A stretch of DNA of 55,337 nucleotides from DATDCV01 sp036524155 (GTDB lineage: Bacteria; Verrucomicrobiota; Verrucomicrobiia; Limisphaerales; UBA8199). The position numbers were made by a program, and so were the translations under genes. The stretch lies in the NCBI GenBank assembly GCA_036524155.1, contig DATDCV010000487.1, positions 1 through 55,337 of the forward strand, written 5' to 3'. The notes under the pieces were generated by a model. The model was not told the origin of the DNA. It worked only from the letters and a program-made list of their open reading frames with translations, and ran no database searches. This document shows, in pieces, positions 35,501-43,700 of the stretch (position 1 is its first letter; each line of letters opens with the position of its first letter).

Positions 35501-36227
35501 CAGCGAGGCGACGCTCGAGCAAGTGCTGGGCGAGCGGAAGGTGCTGGCCAGGCGCGTGACAGCCAGCACCCTGGCCTCCACCGCTTTCATCAACACCGGC
35601 AAGGGTTTCAAGGCTGTTGAGTTGCCGCGCGAGGCCCAGTTTGCGCCCGCTTTCAGCGTGAACGTGGCGGACCTCGATGGCGACGGCAACGAGGATGTTT
35701 TCCTTAGCCAGAATTTCTTCGACGTGCAGCCCGAGGCAACGCGCATTGATGCCGGACTGGGCCTATGGCTCCAGGGTGACGGCGCGGGCAAGTTGACCCC
35801 CGTGCCCAGCGCGCGGTCAGGCGTCCATGTCTTAGGCGAACAACGCGGCGCCGCTGTCGGAGACTACGATGAGGATGGCCGGGTGGACCTCGTGGTCACC
35901 CAGAATGGCGCGGCGACGAAGCTCTACCACAATGCGGGGGCAGCGCCCGGCTTGCGGGTAAAGCTGAAAGGCCCTCCGGGGAATTCGGCCGGGATCAACG
36001 CGGTCCTGCGGCTGCGTTTCCAGGGCCGCTTAGGCCCGGCGCGCGAAATCCATGGTGGTTCAGGCTATTGGTCTGAGGACAGTCTGACCCAGGTGTTGGC
36101 AACTCCCGCAAAACCGGACCAGCTCATCGTGCGCTGGCCGGGCGGGCGGGTGACCACTACAGACGCTCCTTCCGGCGCCAAAGAAATCGCCGTCGATACT
36201 GAAGGGAGAGTGATTTCCCGAAGGTAA
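32511..36227 (+). CDS. CRTAC1-type FG-GAP/VCBS protein with two ASPIC/UnbV domains
   Basis: About 1238 residues from ATG 32511 (ATG 32529 also possible; an ATG-less upstream extension would run through the terminator). Signal peptide: RRWRQRAVVCCALGLSLLLC. The protein is two similar halves. Each has a beta-propeller of FG-GAP/VCBS repeats with Asp-rich calcium-type loops (GDADNDGLPDVFL, ADINGDGWLDLLI, MADFDGDGDLDLIV; DLDGDGHEDLIIG, DLNNDGKLDIIA, DLDGDGNEDVFL) and ends in an ASPIC/UnbV-like domain (RLKGRAPNTRGIGAKVSLL; KLKGPPGNSAGINAVLRL). Family members are secreted, integrin-like proteins of unknown function that are abundant in PVC bacteria. The end (DTEGRVISRR) lacks the RYFR-type tail of neighbouring giants. 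Confidence 0.9.
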   Translation: MVQVQLMRRWRQRAVVCCALGLSLLLCATEGGAADWHAEKGFRWTELSVLKPGKTGFRLLPAETTGIAFTNRLDEFSGAANRVLLGGSGVAVGDADNDGLPDVFLCDLSGHNALYRNLGNWRFKDVTAEAGLAAPQPFSRGAALADINGDGWLDLLISVTGRGVLCFLNDGHGKFLDATSSAGTASRYGSLTMALSDVDGNGTLDLYIANNRPDDIRDRGQVTVSMVNGRPMLRGAETNRFVMLNNRLEECGQPDQLFLNEGAGHFKLASWTDGSFLDETGKPLAEQPLDWGLTATFRDVNDDQAPDLYVCNDYWTPDHFWINDGHGHFRAIAQPAMRKMSASSMSVDFADIDRDGYVDFFTVDMLSRFPQLRKRQLYAQVPMATPIGVTDDRPQVMRNALFLNRHDGTFAEIAFFANLPASDWSWAPMFLDVDLDGYEDLLIGAGYFRDVQDYDAENLIRSRQHSWAGFKSEAERQQAFTLELMEHYRLYPTLLMPIAGFRNLGDCRFEEVTAAWGLNHLGCHQGIAMADFDGDGDLDLIVNDFNSPALMFRNDSPAGRVAVRLKGRAPNTRGIGAKVSLLNGGVPKQKTEIICGGHYLSCSDTEAVFATGPAPGAMSLEVRWRSGTRSVVNSVQANRLYEIDESAAEAAPIPPLEKPSPIFEEVSNLIGHQHHEPAFDDYERQPLLPFKLSQLGPGAAWFDLDGDGHEDLIIGSGRGGALAVFRSDGRGQFTRWLADSTLVLSNDTSGLVGWQDPAGARSILVGWSGYETKTDQAALTFGLVDGRVAAGAPFTSAMATSGALALGDMNGDGHLALFIAGGVSPGRYPKGAPSRICRFIGQQWVPDEKNSQLFENIGIVNGAVWSDLEGDGIPELVLACEWGPVRVFRSRDGVFSEITDELGLKQVTGWWRGVTTGDLNNDGKLDIIASNWGLNSAYRASEPQPLTFVYGELAQPGIVDVIETEYDRSALVPVRQFMAMTASMPFLHAQFPTHKAYSEATLEQVLGERKVLARRVTASTLASTAFINTGKGFKAVELPREAQFAPAFSVNVADLDGDGNEDVFLSQNFFDVQPEATRIDAGLGLWLQGDGAGKLTPVPSARSGVHVLGEQRGAAVGDYDEDGRVDLVVTQNGAATKLYHNAGAAPGLRVKLKGPPGNSAGINAVLRLRFQGRLGPAREIHGGSGYWSEDSLTQVLATPAKPDQLIVRWPGGRVTTTDAPSGAKEIAVDTEGRVISRR

Positions 36228-36283
36228 TACTCCATAGCCGCCTCATCTTCCGTCACCGAGCATGCATCTGTTCAAAGGATCCC

Positions 36284-36360
36284 GTCAGTTCGTAGCCCAC
36301 GCTGACGCTCGGACGGAAATACCTGCGCCAGGCACGTGGGGGACGGGGGGTACGGGCTAC
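36284..36360. repeat. Palindromic intergenic element
   Basis: GTAGCCC (36292-36298) and GGGCTAC (36354-36360) are inverted ends, and GTCAG/CTGAC (36284-36288, 36302-36306) can form an inner stem. It lies between two convergent genes and may be a dispersed palindrome or a bidirectional terminator. Confidence 0.3.
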
Positions 36361-36367
36361 TCCGGGC

Positions 36368-37444
36368 TTAACTCGCTGCCGCCTGGTTTGGAAGCCCGGG
36401 CTTCACAATCGGCACTCTTAAAACCGGGAACAGCGGGTGATTCGATTTCACAGTTAACTCGAGTTTTTGCCCGGGGACGATCTCAAATCCCGGTGGGAAG
36501 AACAGAAGAACGCTGTAGAACTGCCCCTTCTGGAGTTCGTGCAACTGGAGTTCGACGCCCGGGGCATTGATCGCCGGGTCTCGTAATTCCAGGGGGCTAC
36601 TGGCGTTGTTCCGAAAGGAGACGGTCCGCGTCAACTTGTTCGTCACGGGGCCCCCTGGCAGTTCGATCTGCGGCGGCAACGCCATCACCGCCGGCTGGGC
36701 CATGGCATATATGGGGACGGTTAGCAGTGGCATCTCCGGGGCAGACGTCTTCATCGTAATCTGGCCGAAGATGTGTCCCGTCCCGAACGGGGGCACGAGC
36801 TTCACTGTCAGTCCGTATTCCCGCCCAAGGCGATTGGTGCTCAGTTCAAAGGCGATCGAACGCTGGTTGCTTTGCGGCTCCGAGAGAATCAACGGTTGGG
36901 TTTGTTTATTGACGATTTGCAGCACCCGCAACGTGTTCGTGCCTTCGAAATACCCGCTGAACATCGCGGCCTCCGGGTTCACCTCAATGGGGCGCCAGAC
37001 ATTGCCTTTGATCTCAAGTGTCACCATCGGCTGGTTCGCATCATTGCAGGTCACTGTAATGGGTTTGGCGACGTCCCCGTTGAATTTGCCCGTGAAAAAC
37101 TCCAATGGCACGACCCCGGTTTTGCCGGGCTCTACACTCCGGGACCAGAGACCGGAACCAGTGCAACCACAGGTTGAAACAACGTCCTTAATCAACAGCA
37201 CAGCAGTCCCCGTATTAGTGAAGAAGAACTGATGCTTCACCACTTGGCCGACGACCACCTTGCCGAAATCATAGTTGGTTGTAGCAAACTGGATATGAGG
37301 AGCGCCGTTGCTGGCCAAAACAATCGCAGGGGAGGCGGTTTTTGCTTCACTCTGTGTGACTTTTGGCGCACTCCAGGCCGCGGCGGTCAGCGCACATCCA
37401 GTTGCGAATGCATACCCGATCGAGGCCTTTGGTGCTGGCATCAT
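36368..37444 (-). CDS. Exported DUF1573-domain protein
   Basis: 358 residues. After a signal peptide (ASIGYAFATGCALTAAAWSA) the DUF1573 domain is clear: FATTNYDFGKVVVGQVVKHQ, FFFTNTGTAVLLIKDVVSTC and CGCTGSG, then VVPLEFFTGKFNGDVAKPI. It folds as Ig-like beta-sandwiches; the C-terminal part repeats similar patterns (VTNKLTRTVSFRNNASSPLE, LELTVKSNHPLFPVLRVPIV). The CGC pair may bind metal or form a disulfide. Function unknown; family members are often lipoproteins or periplasmic proteins. It is convergent with the FG-GAP gene and divergent from the giant lamin-tail gene. Confidence 0.88.
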   Translation of the reverse strand: MMPAPKASIGYAFATGCALTAAAWSAPKVTQSEAKTASPAIVLASNGAPHIQFATTNYDFGKVVVGQVVKHQFFFTNTGTAVLLIKDVVSTCGCTGSGLWSRSVEPGKTGVVPLEFFTGKFNGDVAKPITVTCNDANQPMVTLEIKGNVWRPIEVNPEAAMFSGYFEGTNTLRVLQIVNKQTQPLILSEPQSNQRSIAFELSTNRLGREYGLTVKLVPPFGTGHIFGQITMKTSAPEMPLLTVPIYAMAQPAVMALPPQIELPGGPVTNKLTRTVSFRNNASSPLELRDPAINAPGVELQLHELQKGQFYSVLLFFPPGFEIVPGQKLELTVKSNHPLFPVLRVPIVKPGLPNQAAAS

Positions 37445-37490
37445 ATGTAGTCTAATTGCGTTCCGTATCGGTTAGGGTGCCTGTGTGGAT

Positions 37491-37519
37491 GATATAAGCC
37501 AGACTGGCTCGACAGGCAA
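37491..37519 (-). promoter_or_regulatory. Candidate sigma70-type promoter for the DUF1573 gene
   Basis: The minus strand carries TTGCCT (37514-37519), a 17-base spacer and TATATC (37491-37496), about 47 bases ahead of the start at 37444. The rest of the 301-base gap up to 37746 shows no clear element for the divergent giant gene. Confidence 0.4.
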
Positions 37520-37745
37520 GAAATCACCACTCTCGGATTTTGGGCGGCCACGAGTTCATTATGAGTGACAAGTTCTCGCGAAAACCATATCGTGATTGAG
37601 ATGGAATCCCTGATCCTCAGTTTGGGTGTCTTTGCCGCTCCCGGCCGGATTCTTGTTCGCAGCCCCGATTAGACGGTTTTCGGTTAGGCGTCATCTGCAT
37701 TACTGTCGGCCGGGGATTGAGATCTTAGCTGAAAGCCAGAATACG

Positions 37746-40700
37746 ATGAGAGCCTCCGAATTACTCCTTGCTGCCAAGGCTGCGCTTTTGTTGGGGATGA
37801 TTTCCCGGCTTGTGTGCACCGTGCCCGCTCAGCAGTTCGTGCCCGCTGATGTTGGTACAACGGTTCAGGGGTACCAGGACGACTTCGATGCCGCAACGCG
37901 CGATCCTAACTGGGTGGTGAGCGGGGTTGATGTATTTTATCAAAGTGGCGGGAGCCTTTACGTCAATTCCGCGACCGGCGATCCCAACCACCTGCTCTAT
38001 GCGGCTGCGGGATACGACGATTCCGTTCAGGAGGTGCTCGCGCGGATCCGTGTTCAGAGCTATGGTTCCGGCGACTTCGTCCGGGGTGGCCTGGGGGCGG
38101 CCGTCGATCCCGCCAATTCCCAGGGAATCAACTATCTTTTCCGCAATAGCACGAGTGAGGGCCAGACTGGGAATCATATGGCATTTCTCGACGACCGTGT
38201 GCTTTGGGGTCCTGGCCAGGCGTTCGCGTGGCAGGCCAATGCCTGGTACTGGGTGCGGCTTCGGCACGAGCCGGATGCGGTCTCCCAGGGTGGGGTGGAC
38301 GACGTCTTCGCGAAGATCTGGCTCGGTGATGGATCAGAAGCGGAGCCGGCGAATTGGCAGTTCACGTGGGATTATACCCCTCTGAAGGCGCCGCGCGTCG
38401 GTTACGCCGGGATTACTGCAAGTTCCGGTGCGCCCTTTCAGTTTGAAGTGGACTACGTGCTCATCAAAGCGGCAGGCCTTCCGAACATCCAAGTCTCTCC
38501 CAGCGCTTGTGTGCAGATTCCGGTCGCCATTACCAACCAGCCGCAGAATCTGACCGTCATGGAATTATTTCCCGCTGCTTTCAAGGTGGGAACTGCCGGT
38601 GTGCCTGCCCCGTCTTACCAATGGTACCGGGGCACTACGCCAATCGTTGGCGCCACGGATGCCGGATACACGTTGTCATCAGCAGCCTACACTGACACGG
38701 GCGCCCAATTCAAAGTCGTGGCGCAGAACATTGTCAGTAACATCACCTATTCCGTCACCAGCACAGTCGCCACGCTCACTGTTATATCCGACACCAACCC
38801 GCCGGTGCTCGTGGGTGCGCTGGCGCTAGGGCTGAGCCAGGTGCAAGTGAGTTTTTCCGAACGTGTGGCGTCTCCCGGCGCAACCAATCTCGGCAGCTAT
38901 GCCATCACCGGCACAAACGGGGTGGTCACCATTTTCGGCGCCGCGCTCGATAGCTCTCAGACAAATGTCATTCTCACGGTTTCCCCCATGACCGATGGAG
39001 GCACTTACACTTTGACCGTCAACAATGTGGTTGACCTGTCTCATCTCGCCAATCGCATCGTTGCCAACTCCCAGGCACAGTTTCTGGCTGCCACCTTTAC
39101 CTCTGCAGGCGTTGGGGATCCCGTGCCTCAGGGCGGGGTCGCTGCCGCCGGCAACGGCTGGAACATCTCGGGCAGCGGCTCTGACGTCGGCGGCACAGAG
39201 GACCAGTTTCAGTTCAGTTACCAGCAGCGCACCGGCGACTTTGATGTCATGGTCCGGATCGACTCCCTGACGCTGGTCGATGCCTGGTCCGAGGCCGGCA
39301 TGGCCGCGCGCGAAGGTCTCACTGCGGGGGCGCGCTCGGCCAGCGTCGTCGCCACCCCCAGCATCTCGGGCTGCTATTTTCAGTCTCGATCGGTGACCAA
39401 CGCCACGACCACTCTGGCGGGTGCTTTCCCGGTCAATTATCCCAATACCTGGCTGCGCCTGAAACGCGCCGGTAGCGTCTTCACTGGTTATGCCGGCTTC
39501 GACGGACGGAATTGGACCCAACTCGGCACGGCAACACTTACCATGGGCCCGACGATCTACTTTGGATTTGCTGTTTCCAGCCGCAGCCCCGGTCAACTTG
39601 CCATGGCCGCTTTTCGAGATTTTGGCACCGTCACTACCGCCGGCGTGAACGGTGCTTTGAGCGTCGAATCACCCGGCCAATGCAGCCGGCGGACCAGCCT
39701 GACCATTTCAGAGATCATGTATCACCCGGCCAGCACGAACCTGGAGTTTGTCGAGATCTCTAACTCTCGCGGTGAGTATGCCGACCTCAGCGGGTATCGC
39801 CTCGCGGGGAGCGTTGATTTTACCTTTCCCGCAGGCACGATTCTTTCGGGCGGCGGTTTTGTTGTCGTGGCCAGATCGCCGGCGGACCTTCAGAGCGCCT
39901 ACGGCATTAGTGGGGTGCTTGGGCCGTTCACCAACAACCTGCCCAACGACAATGGCAAGGTGGAGTTGGTCAACCAGGCAGGAGGGGTTCTGCTTGAGGT
40001 AAACTACTCCGACCGCGCCCCCTGGCCGTTGGCGGCGGACGGGGCAGGGCACTCGCTCGTGCTGGCCCGGCCTTCTTACGGTGAGGACAACCCGCTGGCT
40101 TGGGCTGCGAGCGATTCCATTGGCGGGTCACCGGGCCGGATCGACCCCTTCACTGCCGACCCGTTGCGCGGCGTGGTGATCAACGAGTTCCTCGCCCACA
40201 CCGACCCGCCTGACCTGGACTACATCGAACTCTATAACCACAGTAACCAATCCGTGGATATCTCGCGTGGTGTGCTAACCGACGACGCTGCGACGAACAA
40301 ATTCATTATCCCCGACGGAACAGTTATCCCGGCGCACGGGTTCGTCTATTACACCGAGGCCACGTTGAACTTTGCGCTCAACGCGGCGGGCGAAACACTC
40401 TACTTCAAGAACGCCGCCCGCACCCGCGTAATTGATGCGGTCCATTTCGAGGGGCAGGAGAACGGGGTAGCCACAGGGCGATTTCCAGACGGAGCAGACC
40501 AGTTCTACAGGTTGTCTTCGAAAACACCCGGCGCAGCCAACAGTTCCATCCTGGTCAGCGGGATTGTCATCAACGAGCTGATGTACCATCCGATCAGCGA
40601 GGACGATGAGGATCAGTACGTTGAGCTATACAATCGTGGAGTCAGTCCCGTGAACCTCGGCGGCTGGGCCTTGCGTGAGGCGGTGACCTTCACTTTTCCC

Positions 40701-43700
40701 AGCAACACGACCATCGCGCCGGATGGGTATCTCGTGGTGGGGAAATCGGCTGGACGCCTCGTTACCAATTATCCGAACCTGAATGCCGCCAATACGCTCG
40801 GCGATTTTTCGGGCAAGCTTTCCGGGAAGGGCGAACGGATCGCGCTGACCAAGCCGGACACTATCGTCAGCACGAACGCCAGCGGTCAGATCACCACGAA
40901 CCGGATCCAAATAACCGTCGATGATGTAATTTATGGAGCGGGCGGCCGCTGGCCGCAGTGGTCTGACGGCGGGGGTAGCAGTCTTGAACTAACTGATCCC
41001 CTTTCGAATCACCGACTGCCATCCAGTTGGGCGGACAGCGACGAAACGCGGAAAGCGCCATGGACGCTGGTCTCCGCGACGGGGACCATTGACAACGGCA
41101 GCACCACCGCTGACCAACTCCAGGTCCTTTTGCAGGGCGCCGGGGAGTGTCTGCTGGACAACGTGGAAGTGCTGACCGCGGCAGGCAGCAATCTGATCGC
41201 CAATTCGACCTTTGAGGCGGGCGCCGGCGGTTGGACCGCCGAGGGTACCGAATCCCTTTCCGGCCTCGAAACTACAGAGGGCTACAACAGCGCCAGGTCC
41301 TATCATCTTCGCGCCGTTGAACGGGGCGATAACCAGGTGAATCGCGTCCGCACGCCACTAGCCAGCACACTCGCGTCGGGGACGGCCAACGTCACAATCC
41401 GGGCCGTGGTTCGCTGGTTGAAAGGCCACCCCGAGGTGCTGCTGCGACTCCGTGGCAACTGGCATGAGTGCGTCGGCACGATGGCATTGCCGGTCCGTCC
41501 GGGAACACCCGGAGCGCGCAACAGCCGCTACGTGGCAAATGCTCCGCCCGCGATCTACGCGGTGCAGCACTCGCCGGTGCTGCCGGCTGCCAGCCAAACG
41601 ATACTCGTCACGACCCGCATCGACGACCCCCACAGCGTCGCTGCGGTGGTCCTCAAATTTCGGGTGGACCCAGGTTCAGCTTACTCGGCGATCGCTATGA
41701 CGGATGATGGCCAGGGAGGCGACGCGGTGCCGGGCGACGGCATCTACAGCGCGGTTATTCCAGGACAGCCGAGCGGCTCGATGCTCGCCTTTTACATCCA
41801 GGCGACAGATGGTTTTCCGCAACCCGCATCCGCGACATTTCCGAGCGACGCACCGGTTCGGGAATGCCTCATCCGGGTCGGGGAAGTGCAGCCTACGGGC
41901 AACTTCCCCGTGTACCGGATTTGGATGACACAAGCTACGCTCAATACCTGGGCCGGCAGGAGCAAGCTTAACAACAGCCCCTTCGATGTCACCTTCGTGC
42001 TCAACGACAATCGCGTCATCTACAATGCTCAGTCACTCTATGCTGGCAGCCCGTATATTGCGCCGGGCTACTGCGGCCCCACTTGCGGCCGGTGCGGCTA
42101 TACCTTGAATGTCCCCGCCGACGACCTGTTCCTGGGTGAGACGGATCATGTCCTGGACTGGCCTGGTGGGCACGGCAACGAAACCTCTGGGATGCAGGAG
42201 GAAATGGGTTACTGGATCGCCGACAGGCTGAATCTCCCTTACAGCCACCGCTGGATCATCCGCTTGCATGTGAACGGCGTCACCGATGCGGCGCGGCAGG
42301 CGGTCTTCGAGGCGGTGCAACAACCCGCCAAAGGTTTCGTCGATCAGTGGTCGCCGCAGAATTCCGACGGGCAGTTCTTCAAAATCGATCGCGCGTTCGA
42401 GTTTAACGACTCGGGCGGCTTAATCGCAGATCCCCAGCCGCGCCTCATGAATTACACCACGACGGGCGGATTCAAGAAGCGTGAGAAGTACCGCTGGAAT
42501 TTTGCCTACCGGGGTGGCACGCGGGTAAATAACTACACCAATATTTTCGGCCTGGCGGATGCTCTGAATGCGACCGCCCCCGAGCCTTACTCCACGGCTT
42601 CTTTTGGCCTGGTGGATGTGGAGGAATGGATGCGGATTTTTGCCGCCGAACACATCATCGTCAACTTTGATGCCTACGGCCACGTCATCGGCAAGAACAT
42701 GTATGCCTTTCTCCCCAAGGGCGGCAAATGGGCGCTTTACATGTTCGACCTCGACTGGCTTATGCTTGCAGCGCCCAGATACCGGGCTGACTACGCCGCC
42801 AGCACCGCCCCGCTTTTCGAGTCCGAGGATCCAACCATTGCGCGTATGTACAGTTTTCCGCCGTTCCTGCGCGCTTACTGGCGGGCGGTGCAGGATGCGA
42901 TCGACGGTCCGCTCGCCGCCGCCAACTGCAATCCGCTGATGGACGCCAAATACCGCTCGCTGGTGGCCAATGGTGTTACGTGGTGTGACGGCCAGGCTCT
43001 CACGGAGCCAACCGTGGTCAAAACCTGGTTCAGCCAGCGCCGAACCTACCTGCAGTCGCAGTTGGCGACGGTGGCCTCGCCATTTTCGGTCAGTTCCTCC
43101 ATCGCGATTAGCAACGGGCTTGGGATCCTGACCGGCACAGCTCCGGTCGGCGTTAGCACGGTTTCGATAAACGGGACTGAGTGGAGTGTCACCTGGAACA
43201 GCGTAACTACCTGGACCGCCAAGGTGCCGCTGCAGACAGGAAACAACAGCTTCAGTGTCGTCGGGGTGGATGTTAATCACCGGCCCATCGGCGGGGCCAG
43301 CAACACGGTTTCAGTTGTTTATAGTGGCGTCACGCCGTCTCCGGTGGGCAGCGTCGTCATCAACGAGATCATGCTCAACCCGCTGCTGCCCGATGCTCAA
43401 TACGTCGAACTCTTCAACACTTCCGCCAGTTACGCTTTTGACCTTTCCGGCTGGAACTTCAACGGCCTGGCCTACACCTTCCCGGCTGGGACGTTTATGG
43501 CTCCCCGCGGTTTTCTGCTGCTCGCCAAGGACAGGGTGGGGTTTGACATGGCTTACGGTCCCAGCCTCCCCGTTTACGACGAATTTCCCGGGAACCTGAA
43601 ATTGGACGGAGAGACGTTGTCTCTCCTCGAGCCGGGCATCGCGCCTGCCTCTGACCTGATAGTGGACCGTGTCCGCTATGAGACGAACGCGCCCTGGCCT

